Counted from the first letter of the stretch, positions 1 to 9,484 are shown. The stretch: 45,809 nucleotides of DNA from Marinobacterium nitratireducens (GCF_014645375.1 NZ_BMLT01000009.1:204104-249912), one strand, 5' to 3'. The notes: generated by a model from the letters alone, not told the origin. Made by a program: numbers and translations.

Positions 1-1
1 C

Positions 2-1243
2 AGAATGCTGGTGCCGCAGGCCATTCGGGCCGGCCATGACGGCTTCGTCAATGCCAACCGCGTTACCGGCGAGGACAAGATCGTCGGCACCAGCCGCGAA
101 GTTCAGATCGAGCGCAAGGACGGCGATATCGTCTGGGGCAGTCTGTCGCTGTCCCGAATCCGCGTCGGCGAGAATCTGATCTATACCGCCTTCGTCAAGG
201 ACATCACCCGCGAGCGCGAGACCCGCGAGATCATCAACCAGACGCTGGAACAGGCGCTGGATGCGGTCGTGACCATCGACGAAAACAACAATGTCACCTT
301 CTACAACGCTGCGGCCGAGCGCCTCTGGGGTTACGCCCGGGAGGAGGTGCTGGGGCAGAACGTCAAGATGCTGGTGCCGCAGATAATCCAGGCCAACCAC
401 GACCGCTACGTCAACGCCAACCGCGAAACCGGTGAGGACAAGATCGTCGGCACCAGCCGTGATGTCCAGATCGAGCGCAGGGACGGCAGCTGTGTCTGGG
501 GCAGCCTGTCGCTGTCCAAGGTCCGGCTTCACGACAAGATCATCTACACCGCCTTCGTCAAGGACATCACCCGGGAGCGCGAGGCGCGCGAAACCATCAA
601 CCAGACGCTGGAGCAGGCGCTGGATGCGGTGGTGACCATCGACGAGACCAACAGCGTCACCTTCTTCAACGCCGCGGCCGAGAAGCTCTGGGGCTATTCG
701 CGCAACGAAGTGCTCGGACAGAACGTCAAGATGCTGGTGCCGCAGATGATCCAGGCGCAGCACGATGGCTACGTCAACGCCAACCGCCAGGGCGGCCAGG
801 ACAAGATCGTCGGCACCAGCCGCGAGGTGCAGATAGAGCGCAAGGACGGTGGCCGTCTCTGGGGCAATCTGTCACTGTCCAAGATCGAGCTGGAAGGTCG
901 GATCGGCTACACCGCTTTCCTGCGCAATGTCACCGTGGAACGGGAATCCCGCGAAACCACCAATGCGGCGATGGATGAAGTGCTGGCGTCGAGCAACAAG
1001 ATCGGCGATATCGTATCGGTGATCGACAACATCTCCGCCCAGACCGGGTTGCTGTCGCTCAATGCCGCCATCGAAGCGGCCAGGGCCGGCGAACAGGGGC
1101 GCGGCTTTGCGGTGGTGGCGGACGAAGTGCGTACCCTGGCGCAGCGCTCGTCGGCGTCCGCCAGCGAGATCAGCACCCTGGTTGACGAAACCAAGGCGCG
1201 CATCCGCGATCTGGCCGAGGCTCTGCAGCGGCTCGCAGGCTAG
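2..1243 (+). CDS. PAS-repeat methyl-accepting chemotaxis protein, 3' part
   Basis: This is the C-terminal part of a chemotaxis receptor; the gene runs off the left edge, because the first visible residues (MLVPQ) lie in the middle of a PAS repeat. Three PAS units follow one another, each about 121 residues, with the landmarks [14 protein letters not shown] and [10 protein letters not shown]; the first unit is only partly visible. The last 80 or so residues form a short MCP signalling hairpin carrying [20 protein letters not shown] and [13 protein letters not shown], the tip that contacts CheA and CheW. No membrane segment or HAMP domain is visible, so a soluble receptor of the Aer2/BdlA kind is possible. 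The ligand is unknown. The PAS units are nearly identical in DNA as well as protein, which suggests recent internal duplication or gene conversion. Confidence 0.9.
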   Translation, partial: RMLVPQAIRAGHDGFVNANRVTGEDKIVGTSREVQIERKDGDIVWGSLSLSRIRVGENLIYTAFVKDITRERETREIINQTLEQALDAVVTIDENNNVTFYNAAAERLWGYAREEVLGQNVKMLVPQIIQANHDRYVNANRETGEDKIVGTSRDVQIERRDGSCVWGSLSLSKVRLHDKIIYTAFVKDITREREARETINQTLEQALDAVVTIDETNSVTFFNAAAEKLWGYSRNEVLGQNVKMLVPQMIQAQHDGYVNANRQGGQDKIVGTSREVQIERKDGGRLWGNLSLSKIELEGRIGYTAFLRNVTVERESRETTNAAMDEVLASSNKIGDIVSVIDNISAQTGLLSLNAAIEAARAGEQGRGFAVVADEVRTLAQRSSASASEISTLVDETKARIRDLAEALQRLAG

Positions 1244-1249
1244 GGCCGC

Positions 1250-1376
1250 TTGATTCGCGGCGGGGCGCCGTCCCCATAAGGGCCTGCCTGCGCCTGTAGG
1301 AGCCCGGTCCCCGGGCGAACGCCTTGCGCACGGCGAAACCACCAGGGGGTTCGCCCACGGAGTGGGCTCCTACGGC
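1250..1376. repeat. REP-like palindromic repeats
   Basis: The spacer after the chemoreceptor holds sequences of the type TTCGCGGCGGGGCGCCG and GTAGGAGCCC, followed by the inverse arms GGGTTCGCCC and GGGCTCCTAC. They can fold into large hairpins and match the other REP-like elements at 6524 and 34043. Such elements sit between genes and often act as transcription boundaries. Confidence 0.6.
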
Positions 1377-1440
1377 GGCTCTGGCTGCTCCGGTCGCCTG
1401 TGGAAGGCGCCCTTTGGGTACGTCGCTCCCGCTGTAATGC

Positions 1441-2460
1441 TTACTTTTTCTGCAGCCGTTCGACTTCCGCCTGCATGCGCAGGTAGCGCTCGGCGGTGTT
1501 CGGGTGGGTCCCGCGACTGTGGCGTATCGCCCCCGGGAAGTCGGTACCGAGGCGGCGCCAGAAGGCCGGAGCCCGGTCGATCGGGTAGCCGGCGCGCTTG
1601 AGCAGCGTCAGCGCCGCCATATCCGCTTCCATTTCCCAATCCGGGGAGCCGTGCCTTATACCCAGAGTGGCCGCGATGCCGGGGCTTGGGATGCCATGAA
1701 GGGTGGCGGTGAAATCCAGCAGCGCGCCCAGCAGCAGGTTGCGTAGCTGGCGGTCGATATGATCGAGGCCGTTGTGGGCCAGCTCGTGGGCCACGACCAG
1801 CGCCAGTTCGTCGTCGTCGCTGGCGTAACGCAGCATCGCTTCGGGGATCCGCACCCGGTTGCCATAGGCGAAGGCGTTGACGGGGCCGCCATTGCTGAGC
1901 GCGACCGGCCAGTCGCACAGCATCAAAGGCTGGAGCTCGACGCTCTGCGACCCGGTGTCGCCGCGCTGGTATTGGACGCGCACGGGTCCTGTCTGTTCGC
2001 GCAACAGCTTTTCGGCCTGCTCGAGTGGCATCTGTCGGCTGTCGAGCGTCCGGCCCTGAATGCGAATGATGCGGTCCCCGGCTTTCAGGCCAGCACGGGC
2101 GGCGGGACTGCCCGGCAATGGCGCGCGCAGCCTGGCATGCCTGTCGAGGTGGTAGAGCGTTGTCGCCGCCTCCCGCCAGGCCGGTGGATAGCCATAGCGG
2201 TAGTGCATGCGCAGCCCGAACCAGCTGCGGGTATGCTCAGGGCACAGCGGCAGTGCGGCGTGCAGCAGAGGTACCGCAACCCGCGCCAGGCGAAACTCGC
2301 GGGCATGGCGCAGGGCCAGGGCCTGCTGTTGCTGCGACAGCGTTTCGCGTTCGATCGCGTCCTTTGGCGGCGCTTCGGGGAGCGGGCCCGGCGCGGCGCA
2401 GCCGGTCAGCCACAGGCACAGCAGCCAGCCCAGGCCCCGGCGGGCGGGTTTCAGTTTCAT
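1441..2460 (-). CDS. M48-family metallopeptidase lipoprotein with PDZ domain
   Basis: A predicted lipoprotein zinc peptidase of 339 residues. The ATG at 2460 is preferred to upstream starts because AAGGAGTG lies five bases before it and it opens directly into a lipoprotein signal with the lipobox LTGC (Cys21). A PDZ-like region at about residues 111-175 (GSPAARAGLKAGDRI) is followed by the M48 zinc motif HELAH (His225, Glu226, His229) and the third-ligand segment EMEAD (Glu277). In related proteins (BepA, LoiP) this architecture serves quality control of envelope proteins. PDZ plus M48 in one lipoprotein suggests the same kind of work, but the substrate is unknown. It stands alone on the minus strand. 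Confidence 0.85.
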   Translation of the reverse strand: MKLKPARRGLGWLLCLWLTGCAAPGPLPEAPPKDAIERETLSQQQQALALRHAREFRLARVAVPLLHAALPLCPEHTRSWFGLRMHYRYGYPPAWREAATTLYHLDRHARLRAPLPGSPAARAGLKAGDRIIRIQGRTLDSRQMPLEQAEKLLREQTGPVRVQYQRGDTGSQSVELQPLMLCDWPVALSNGGPVNAFAYGNRVRIPEAMLRYASDDDELALVVAHELAHNGLDHIDRQLRNLLLGALLDFTATLHGIPSPGIAATLGIRHGSPDWEMEADMAALTLLKRAGYPIDRAPAFWRRLGTDFPGAIRHSRGTHPNTAERYLRMQAEVERLQKK

Positions 2461-2662
2461 CGACACTCCTTGCCTGTACGTCGGCGCCTTGAGTGTATCG
2501 TCTGTGCCGACGCTCATTCATTCCCCGATATCGCTATTCAGCCGTAAAAACGCCGCACCGGAGCCTGTTTGCATACTTGATCGGGGGCCCGCATTCGTCC
2601 ATGCTGCACGGCAAAGTTAGGGCGCTTGCGAACAAGTCCCCACGACCTGAAGAAGACCGATT

Positions 2663-3061
2663 ATGACCTATAAACTGACAGAACAGCAGCGGACCCGGGT
2701 GCAGGAGCGCGATGCGCAGGAGCGCTTCGATCATTTCCTCGAAAAAACCGCTGACTGGGAAGAGATCTGGAGTCTGGCGGACGCCAACGGTTGCGTCATG
2801 CTCACCACCGACGACGGCGAAAGCTGCCTGCCGGTGTGGCCGCATCCGGACTACGCCCTGGACTGGGCCACCGAAGGCTGGGAGGACTGCGAGCCGCTTA
2901 AAATCGATCTCGAGTCCTGGTTCGAGCGCTGGACGCCGGGGCTGGAAGAGGACGAAATACTGGTGGCGGTATTCCCGCGCCTCGACGATGAAGGCGTGCT
3001 GGTGTCCTCGCGCGAACTGTCCGCCGCCATCGAGGCGCTGTTCGGAGCCGGTGGTGACTGA
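2663..3061 (+). CDS. DUF2750 domain protein
   Basis: A cytoplasmic, acidic protein of 132 residues matching the DUF2750 family by its whole-length pattern: an N-terminal helix with ERFDHFLEKTADWEEIWSL, the central segment CLPVWPHPDYA and the C-terminal WFERWTPGLEEDEILVAVFP. The family has no established function. Its stop overlaps the GTG start of the SrkA-type kinase by eight bases (3054-3061), so the two are almost certainly translated together, which hints at a stress-related or accessory role. Confidence 0.85.
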   Translation: MTYKLTEQQRTRVQERDAQERFDHFLEKTADWEEIWSLADANGCVMLTTDDGESCLPVWPHPDYALDWATEGWEDCEPLKIDLESWFERWTPGLEEDEILVAVFPRLDDEGVLVSSRELSAAIEALFGAGGD

Positions 3062-4034
3062 CGCCCTGCACCCTTTCGATACCCTGACACCGGATTTCAT
3101 CATCGATGCGATCGAGGCGAACGGCTACCTGTGCGATGGCAGCATGCTGGCGCTGAACAGCTACGAGAACCGGGTGTATCAGGTCGGTATCGAGGGCGAG
3201 CTGCCGCTGATCGCCAAATTCTATCGTCCGGGGCGCTGGAGCGATCAGCAGATTCAGGAGGAGCACGACTTCTGTTACGAGCTGGTCGAACAGGAGTTGC
3301 CGGTCGTGGCGCCGCTGCGCGATGGCGCGGGCAACAGCCTGTTGCGCTGCGACGGCTTCCGGTTCGCGCTCTATCCGCGTCGCGGCGGCCGCGCGCCGGA
3401 ATTCGACAATTTCGACAACCTGCTGGTGATGGGGCGGTTTCTCGGGCGTTTGCACGCCATAGGGGCGCGGCGGCCATTCCAGCACCGGCCGGAACTGGAC
3501 AGCAGGAGCTACGGCCACGACAGCGTCGAGCTGCTGTTGCGGGACTTCATTCCGGCTGAGCTGCGCCCGGCCTATGAAACCCTTGCGCGGGACCTTTTGG
3601 TGCGTATCGACGAGCTCATGGCGCAGCCTCTGGATCTGCTGCGGGTTCATGGCGACTGCCATGTCGGCAACGTGCTCTGGCGCGACGACACGCCGAACTT
3701 CGTCGATTTCGACGATTCCCGCATGGCGCCGGCGGTGCAGGACATCTGGATGCTGCTGTCGGGGGATCGCCTCGAGCAGACGCGCCAGCTGGCCGAGGTG
3801 GTCGACGGCTACAATGAATTTTGCGACTTCCAGCCGCGTGAACTGCGTCTGGTCGAGGCGTTGCGCACGCTGCGCATCATGCACTATTCCGCCTGGATTG
3901 CGCGACGCTGGGAGGACCCGGCGTTTCCCAAAGCCTTTACCTGGTTCAACACCCCGCGGTACTGGAGCGAACATATCCTCGAATTGCGGGAGCAGTTTGC
4001 GGCGCTGAACGAGCCGCCGCTGCTACTGATGTAA
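3054..4034 (+). CDS. srkA: stress response kinase A (YihE/SrkA)
   Basis: An aminoglycoside-phosphotransferase-fold Ser/Thr kinase of 326 residues, the usual SrkA length. Visible motifs are HGDCHVGN (His199, Asp201, Asn206: catalytic loop) and VDFDD (Asp218-Asp221: metal binding). The open frame extends far upstream, but that part is a shadow of the DUF2750 gene. The GTG at 3054, with GGAG seven bases before it, gives the family's N-terminus (HPFDTLTPDFI). In E. coli SrkA counters stress-induced death, acting against MazEF; that role is carried over by homology. It is coupled to the DUF2750 gene by overlap and followed after 25 bases by the metal transporter. Confidence 0.9.
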   Translation: MTDALHPFDTLTPDFIIDAIEANGYLCDGSMLALNSYENRVYQVGIEGELPLIAKFYRPGRWSDQQIQEEHDFCYELVEQELPVVAPLRDGAGNSLLRCDGFRFALYPRRGGRAPEFDNFDNLLVMGRFLGRLHAIGARRPFQHRPELDSRSYGHDSVELLLRDFIPAELRPAYETLARDLLVRIDELMAQPLDLLRVHGDCHVGNVLWRDDTPNFVDFDDSRMAPAVQDIWMLLSGDRLEQTRQLAEVVDGYNEFCDFQPRELRLVEALRTLRIMHYSAWIARRWEDPAFPKAFTWFNTPRYWSEHILELREQFAALNEPPLLLM

Positions 4035-4059
4035 GCCCTGTCACTATACTTCAACTCTC

Positions 4060-5055
4060 ATGGATGCAAGGATGGAAGTGTTATCTGGCCCCGAGGGGCT
4101 GATTTACGGGTTTGTATTCGACCGCCGGGGCGGCGCCCGGGCGCTGGCCTGGAACGAGGTCGGCGACTGGAGCCCGGAGCAGGGTGTGCTCTGGCTGCAT
4201 TTCGACTATACCGAGGAGGCGGCGCAGCATTGGCTGCGCGAATGTTCGGGGCTCGATCCGCTGGTGGCCAATGCGCTGCTGACGGAAGATACCCGCCCGC
4301 GGACCACGGTAGTGGACAACGGCCTGCTGGTGGCGCTGCGCGGCGTCAATCTCAATCCGCAGGCCAACCCGGAGGACATGGTGTCCATCCGGCTCTACGT
4401 ATCGGACGCGCTGGTCGTCAGCACGCGCAAGCGCCGGTTGCTGTCGGTTGCGGATATGGTCGGGCAGATGCAGGTGGGGCGCGGGCCGCGCAGCAGCGCG
4501 GAGTTTCTGCTCGAGCTGGCCGACCGGCTGGTCGACCGGATGAGCGATACCGTCGACGAGTTCGAGGATCGGGTGGCGGACCTGGAAGAACAGGTGCTGC
4601 ACAGCGGAGACGGCGGGCTGCGCCAGCCGCTGGCGCAGCTGCGGCGTCAGACCATCGGTCTGCGGCGGTACCTGGCGCCTGAGCGCGAAGCCCTGGTACG
4701 CATGGCCAGCGAGCCGCTGGACTGGCTCGACGAGGGATTTCGTCTGCGCATGCGCGAGGTGTCGGACCGGCTGGTGCGGCATATCGAAGACCTGGACGCG
4801 GTTCGCGAGCGCGCGGCCGTGACCCAGGAAGAGCTTTTGAGTCGCCTGTCGGATCAGCTGAACTCGAGGCTGTACGTGCTGTCGCTGGTGGCGGCGATCT
4901 TTCTGCCACTGGGATTCTTGACCGGTTTGCTCGGCGTCAATGTCGGTGGCATTCCCGGCGCGGACAATCCCCGTGCCTTTGTCGAGTTTTCCATCCTGCT
5001 GCTGATACTGGTTGCGCTGCAGGTATGGATCTTCCGGCGCAAGAGATGGCTTTAG
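4060..5055 (+). CDS. zntB: CorA-family transporter, ZntB type
   Basis: A CorA-superfamily inner membrane metal transporter of 331 residues. A large cytoplasmic domain rich in helices ends in two membrane segments (about 271-291 and 311-325). Between them lies GVNVGGIPG (from residue 292), the ZntB form of the CorA signature GMN, which points to zinc rather than magnesium. The C-terminus RRKRWL is a positive cytoplasmic tail. The start at 4060 lacks a clear ribosome site; the ATG at 4072 is an alternative four codons in. It lies 25 bases after srkA on the same strand. Whether ZntB imports or exports zinc in this organism cannot be told from sequence. Confidence 0.85.
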   Translation: MDARMEVLSGPEGLIYGFVFDRRGGARALAWNEVGDWSPEQGVLWLHFDYTEEAAQHWLRECSGLDPLVANALLTEDTRPRTTVVDNGLLVALRGVNLNPQANPEDMVSIRLYVSDALVVSTRKRRLLSVADMVGQMQVGRGPRSSAEFLLELADRLVDRMSDTVDEFEDRVADLEEQVLHSGDGGLRQPLAQLRRQTIGLRRYLAPEREALVRMASEPLDWLDEGFRLRMREVSDRLVRHIEDLDAVRERAAVTQEELLSRLSDQLNSRLYVLSLVAAIFLPLGFLTGLLGVNVGGIPGADNPRAFVEFSILLLILVALQVWIFRRKRWL

Positions 5056-5166
5056 CGGGTTGTTGAAATGCGTTTTCGAGGTAGCCCTCGGCAACACAGA
5101 TAGATTTTCAACCGCCTGTCAGACAGGTGTTCCTAAACCAACAGAAAGCAGGAGCGGGAATTAGCT

Positions 5167-5595
5167 ATGCTGGAAACCATAGGGTGGCGCGAGTGGATGT
5201 CGCTGCCGGAGCTGGGTATCGACAGGATCAAGGTGAAGGTCGATACCGGAGCGCGTACCTCCTGTCTCCACGCCTTCAGGGTCGAGCCGTTTCGCGAAAA
5301 GGGCGCGCTCTGGGTGGCGGCGGATGTGCACCCGCTGCAGAACAATCAGGAGCGGGTGGTCAGTTTCGTGGTGCCGGTGCTCGATGAGCGGCAGGTCTCC
5401 GATTCCGGTGGACATCGCGAACAGCGCTACGTTATCGAGACCCTGGCTCGCCTTGGCGAGCATGAGTGGCCTATCGAGATGACACTGACCAACCGAGACA
5501 GCATGAAGTTTCGCATGCTGCTGGGGCGGACCGCGATGCGCGGGCGTTTTTCCGTCGACCCGGCAGCCTCGTACCTGCAGGGAGGACGGCCATGA
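5167..5595 (+). CDS. rimB: RimB-type retropepsin-like zinc protease
   Basis: A protein of 142 residues of the ATP-dependent zinc protease family (PF05618). The retroviral-protease-like active site DTGART begins at Asp26, and [11 protein letters not shown] near the C-terminus is a second family signature. In Pseudomonas fluorescens RimB works with RimK: RimK adds glutamates to the C-terminus of ribosomal protein S6 and RimB removes them. Here the stop overlaps the rimK start by four bases (ATGA), so the pair is translationally coupled. No rimA-like small gene is visible upstream. Confidence 0.85.
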   Translation: MLETIGWREWMSLPELGIDRIKVKVDTGARTSCLHAFRVEPFREKGALWVAADVHPLQNNQERVVSFVVPVLDERQVSDSGGHREQRYVIETLARLGEHEWPIEMTLTNRDSMKFRMLLGRTAMRGRFSVDPAASYLQGGRP

Positions 5596-6497
5596 AGCTG
5601 GCGCTACTATCGCGTAATGCCCGGTTGTATTCGTCGCGCAGACTCGTCGAAGCAGCACGGGAGCGGGGACACGACGTTCAGGTTGTCGATGTTCTCAAGT
5701 GTTATATGAACATCAATATGCAGCACCCGGAAATTCACGTGAAGGGGGAGGTGCTTTCCGAGTTCGATGCGGTTATTCCGCGCATCGGCGCCTCCGTGAC
5801 CTTCTACGGGACCGCAGTGCTGCGCCAGTTCGAGATGATGGGCACCTATCCGCTCAACGAGTCGGTCGCCATCTCCCGCTCGCGGGACAAGCTGCGCTCG
5901 ATGCAGCTGCTGTCGCGCAAGGGTATCGGTCTGCCGGTGACGGGTTTTGCCAACAAGCCCGCGGATATTCCCGACCTGATCGAGATGGTCGGCGGCGCGC
6001 CGCTGGTGATCAAGCTGCTCGAGGGTACCCAGGGCATCGGCGTGGTGCTGGCGGAAACCCGCAAGGCGGCCGAGAGTGTGCTGGAGGCGTTCATGGGGCT
6101 CAAGGCCTCGGTAATGGTGCAGGAGTACATCAAGGAGGCCGGCGGCGCCGATATCCGCTGCTTCGTCATCGGTGACAAGGTGATAGCGGCCATGAAACGC
6201 CAGGCCAAGCCCGGCGAGTTCCGCTCCAATCTGCACCGTGGCGGTGTCGCGACCCTGGTGCGGCTGACGCCGGAAGAGCGCAGCACCGCGGTGCGGGCCG
6301 CCCGCACCATGGGGCTCAATGTCGCTGGTGTCGATATCCTGCGCTCCAACCACGGGCCGCTGGTGATGGAGGTCAACTCGTCCCCGGGTCTCGAGGGCAT
6401 CGAAGCCGCGACCGGGCTCGATGTCGCCGGCCGCATCATCCAGTTCATCGAGAAAAACTACTCCAGCCACAAGACACGAACCCGCGGCAAGGGGTGA
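5592..6497 (+). CDS. rimK: RimK: ribosomal protein S6 glutamate ligase
   Basis: An ATP-grasp ligase of 301 residues that adds glutamate to the C-terminus of S6. The ATG at 5592 is chosen because GGAGG lies just before it and the protein then begins MKLALLSRN as in the family. The N-terminal substrate region carries [10 protein letters not shown] and [12 protein letters not shown]. The ATP-grasp part carries [35 protein letters not shown], and the metal/ATP segment [18 protein letters not shown]. It ends just before a REP-like element and the convergent GNAT/C39 gene. Confidence 0.93.
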   Translation: MKLALLSRNARLYSSRRLVEAARERGHDVQVVDVLKCYMNINMQHPEIHVKGEVLSEFDAVIPRIGASVTFYGTAVLRQFEMMGTYPLNESVAISRSRDKLRSMQLLSRKGIGLPVTGFANKPADIPDLIEMVGGAPLVIKLLEGTQGIGVVLAETRKAAESVLEAFMGLKASVMVQEYIKEAGGADIRCFVIGDKVIAAMKRQAKPGEFRSNLHRGGVATLVRLTPEERSTAVRAARTMGLNVAGVDILRSNHGPLVMEVNSSPGLEGIEAATGLDVAGRIIQFIEKNYSSHKTRTRGKG

Positions 6498-6523
6498 GTG
6501 CCTACATTCGCGGTGCCGGGCTG

Positions 6524-6550
6524 TTCGCGGCGGGGCGCCGCTCCTACGCG
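6524..6550. repeat. REP-like element between rimK and the GNAT/C39 gene
   Basis: TTCGCGGCGGGG followed by CGCCGCTCCTACGCG, a single REP-type palindrome in the short gap between two convergent genes, ending three bases before the stop of the minus-strand gene. It probably doubles as a transcription barrier. Confidence 0.65.
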
Positions 6551-6553
6551 ATT

Positions 6554-7669
6554 CTAGAGCGTGCTGCGCAGGCTCAGTGCCAGGGTGCTCTTGAGCCGCG
6601 AGCGGCCGAAAGCGGCCATGGCGAGAAACTCGCCGACCTCGACCGGCACGTCGATGTAGTCGGTTTCGCTCTGGTACTCGTCACGTTCCCGGTCCGGGTC
6701 CGTCAGGTAGACGAAGCGTTCGTCCGCGGCGGTGATCATGACCCAGTGCGGCGCCTTGTTGCGGTTCAGGCGCCAGGTGCTGATCAGGCTGATCAGCACA
6801 TCGCCGCGCGCGATATGGCGCTGGAGCTGCTCCGGCGTCATTTCCTGGTTCTGTATATCGACATCGCTGTCCGCCAGCTGCTCGGTGAAATCCTCATGCA
6901 CCAGCGCGATTACCTGTTTCTTGTCCGGGTCCCTGACGCTGTCGATAAAGGGAACCTGTGTCGCGTTGCAGTAGAGGGTAACGGCAAAGCCGCGGCGCCA
7001 GGCGCTCAGCGCCAGCCCCTGCGGCGAGCAGCCGCCGTGCCCGGCGGTCATGAAGATGGTGGTCGACTCGCGCCAGATCTTGAGCTCTTCGCGGCGGCTC
7101 ATGCGGTAGCCCGGGTCGAGGTGGTGCATGCCCATCATCAGGCTTGCCGGGCCGCAGCTGAACGGGGTGGTCTGTTCGTAGAAGGCGGTGCGGCGTTCCG
7201 GGGCGATGCCGCCCTGGCGCCGAATCGGCTTCTCCATTTTCAGCGCATCGCCGCCATCCTCGTAGTAGGCGCGGATGGTGCCGATGGCGTGATAGCCGGC
7301 GCGGCGGTACAGCGCGATCGCCGCCTGGTTATGAACATTGACCTCCAGCCGCATGAAGATGCAGTTCTGTTCCCGCGCTGCCTGCTCGCTGTCATCCAGC
7401 AGCCGCTGGGCGACGCCCTGGCCGCGAAGCTCGGGTAGCACCGCCAGCGAATAGAGGCGCGCAAGCCGGGTACCGCGCCGATAGAGCACCAGCGCGTAGC
7501 CGGCGGGCAGGGTGTCGTGAAAGGCCAGGAGTAGGGAGGCGTGACCGTGCCGGATCAGGCGCTGAAAGCTGCGCCGCGACAGGCGGTCGCTGGTAAAGCA
7601 CTGGCGCTCGATCCGCAACAGATCGTCGATATCGGCTGCGGTCGCCAGGCGGGTGCTCGGGGCGTTCAA
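6554..7669 (-). CDS. GNAT acetyltransferase fused to C39-like peptidase
   Basis: A two-domain protein of 371 residues. Residues 7-148 are a GNAT acetyltransferase close to RimI (acetyl-CoA loop RGQGVA at 82-87, then NVHNQAAIALYRRAGY). Residues 160-371 are a papain-fold peptidase of the C39 kind, with Gln166, Cys172 (PFSCGPASL), His308 (PHWVMI) and Asp324 in the order of a catalytic tetrad. No ATG fits; TTG at 7669, with AGGA upstream, starts exactly at the GNAT domain. It is divergent from the RimK-like gene at 7832. Both families are known as neighbours in gammaproteobacteria, where a peptide-tagging or peptide-modifying role has been predicted. The substrate is unknown. Confidence 0.85.
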   Translation of the reverse strand: MNAPSTRLATAADIDDLLRIERQCFTSDRLSRRSFQRLIRHGHASLLLAFHDTLPAGYALVLYRRGTRLARLYSLAVLPELRGQGVAQRLLDDSEQAAREQNCIFMRLEVNVHNQAAIALYRRAGYHAIGTIRAYYEDGGDALKMEKPIRRQGGIAPERRTAFYEQTTPFSCGPASLMMGMHHLDPGYRMSRREELKIWRESTTIFMTAGHGGCSPQGLALSAWRRGFAVTLYCNATQVPFIDSVRDPDKKQVIALVHEDFTEQLADSDVDIQNQEMTPEQLQRHIARGDVLISLISTWRLNRNKAPHWVMITAADERFVYLTDPDRERDEYQSETDYIDVPVEVGEFLAMAAFGRSRLKSTLALSLRSTL

Positions 7670-7831
7670 GGCTCGTTTTCCTGAAGGGGTACGGCCCGAT
7701 AGTAGCACTGCCCGATCGAACGGGAGAGGGGGACGATAAAATTTGTTTCCGGGCGCTTGCGCTCTATTGTGCCGGCCGATCCGCCATGCGCATAATCGCG
7801 CAATTACCAGCTGATGCGGAAGCACCAAGCC

Positions 7832-9304
7832 ATGTCTGCGTTCTACGTCGTCGTCGACGATCTGGGCGACTGGGGGCCCTACTATCCCAGCAAGGATGTC
7901 ATCTCCTTCGATCAGTATCTGGCCCTTGCGGCTGCTGGCAGCGGCCGGGTCCGGGTGCTCAACTTCTGTCGCAACAGTCGTGCGCTGGGCCGGGGCTACT
8001 ACTGCTCGCTGCTGGCCGAGGCGCGCGGCCACCATGTGATTCCCAGCGTCCGCGTCATCAGCGATCTGCGGCGCAAGTCGCTCTATTCGCTGCAGCTCGA
8101 TGGCCTGTCCCAGATCCTGGACAAACTCGCCAAGCGGCTGTCCGGCGATCAGAACCGGATCGAGCTGAGGATCTTTTTCGGCGAGACCCGCACCGCGGAG
8201 CTTGCCGCTGTTGCCAAGCAGTTGTTCGAGCGTTTTGCCTCGCCGTTACTCGAGGTGCGGCTCAAGCGCAACAAGGTGTGGCAGGTCGAGAGTATCCGCC
8301 AGCTGGCGCTGCGGGAAGTCACGGACGAAGCCGAGCAGGAGCTGCTTGCGGCGGCGCTCGAGCGCTTCAGTAACCGTATCTGGCTCAAGCCCCGCGCGCG
8401 CAAGCGCTACCGCTACGATCTGGCGATGCTGGTCGATCCGGACGAGGCGCTGCCGCCGAGCGACAAGGATGCGCTCAAGCAGTTCGTCGCCAGTGGCCGC
8501 CAGCTTGGCATCAATGTGGAGATGATCGGCAAGCGTGACCTGATGCGTCTGCCGGAGTACGACGGGCTCTTTATCCGCGAAACCACGGCGGTGGACCACC
8601 ATACCTATCGCTTCGCCAAGAAGGCGGAAGCCGAAGGCCTGGTGGTGATCGACGACCCGACCTCGATCCTGCGCTGCACCAACAAGATCTATCTGGCGGA
8701 GCTTTTGAAGACCAACCGGGTGGCGACGCCTGCGACCAGTATTGTCAGCCACGCCGACAAGGCGACGGTCGATGGCATGATCGCCACTCTCGGTTTTCCG
8801 ATGGTGCTGAAGATACCGGACGGCGCCTTTTCCCGCGGTATGTGCAAGGTGGAAACCCGCGAGGCGCTGGTGAAGGGGCTGCGCGAGCTGCTGCAGAACT
8901 CATCGCTGGTACTGGCCCAGGAGTTTCTCTATACCGACTACGACTGGCGCATCGGCGTGCTCAACAACAAGCCGCTGTTCGCCTGTCGCTACTACATGGT
9001 CAAGGATCACTGGCAGATCTATCGCCATGGCAACGCCGGCGACGTCGATTCCGGCGGTTTTGATACGCTGCCCACCTATGAGGTGCCGCCGGCGGTGCTG
9101 GAGGCGGCACTCAAGGCCACGCGGCTGATCGGCGACGGCCTCTATGGCGTGGATCTGAAGCAAAGCGGCGACCGGGTGGTGGTGATCGAGGTCAACGACA
9201 ACCCGAGCGTCGATGCCGGTGTCGAGGATCGTTTTCTCGGCACCGCGCTCTACCACGAGATCATGGCCGAGTTCCTGCGCCGGATGGAGATGAATAGAAG
9301 ATGA
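7832..9304 (+). CDS. RimK-like ATP-grasp protein with N-terminal RLAN-type domain
   Basis: A protein of 490 residues, much longer than RimK. The first 200 or so residues form a separate N-terminal domain (FYVVVDDLGDWGPYYPS, ISDLRRKSLYSL). The C-terminal half is a RimK-type ATP-grasp ligase (TNKIYLAELLK, LKIPDGAFSRGM, LAQEFLYTDYDWRIGV, VIEVNDNPSVDAGVED). ATG 7832 is preferred to 7814 because the domain begins there. It probably forms amide bonds between an amino acid and a peptide or protein, by family analogy. The shared 162-base promoter region with the GNAT/C39 gene suggests joint function. Confidence 0.85.
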   Translation: MSAFYVVVDDLGDWGPYYPSKDVISFDQYLALAAAGSGRVRVLNFCRNSRALGRGYYCSLLAEARGHHVIPSVRVISDLRRKSLYSLQLDGLSQILDKLAKRLSGDQNRIELRIFFGETRTAELAAVAKQLFERFASPLLEVRLKRNKVWQVESIRQLALREVTDEAEQELLAAALERFSNRIWLKPRARKRYRYDLAMLVDPDEALPPSDKDALKQFVASGRQLGINVEMIGKRDLMRLPEYDGLFIRETTAVDHHTYRFAKKAEAEGLVVIDDPTSILRCTNKIYLAELLKTNRVATPATSIVSHADKATVDGMIATLGFPMVLKIPDGAFSRGMCKVETREALVKGLRELLQNSSLVLAQEFLYTDYDWRIGVLNNKPLFACRYYMVKDHWQIYRHGNAGDVDSGGFDTLPTYEVPPAVLEAALKATRLIGDGLYGVDLKQSGDRVVVIEVNDNPSVDAGVEDRFLGTALYHEIMAEFLRRMEMNRR

Positions 9305-9444
9305 TGCGTAACCCGTCACTCGTAACGAGCGGCAGTACCTGATGCCCGCCGCTCCTCGGCTTTGGCATCCTGCGGCGCCCTAACTCCTGCATCCCTGCAG
9401 TCGTGCGCATCCCTGCGCCCGCGGCATACCGTTCATCCTGAACA

Positions 9445-9484
9445 TAAAAAAACCAGCGGCTCTTGCGAGGCGCTGGTTTTTTTT
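9445..9484. terminator. bidirectional rho-independent terminator
   Basis: The hairpin ACCAGCG / CGCTGGT is flanked by runs of A on the left and T on the right. It can therefore end transcription of the ATP-grasp gene on the plus strand and the cold-shock gene on the minus strand. The spacer before it (9305-9440) has no gene and shows only short GCATCCCTGC repeats. Confidence 0.85.
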
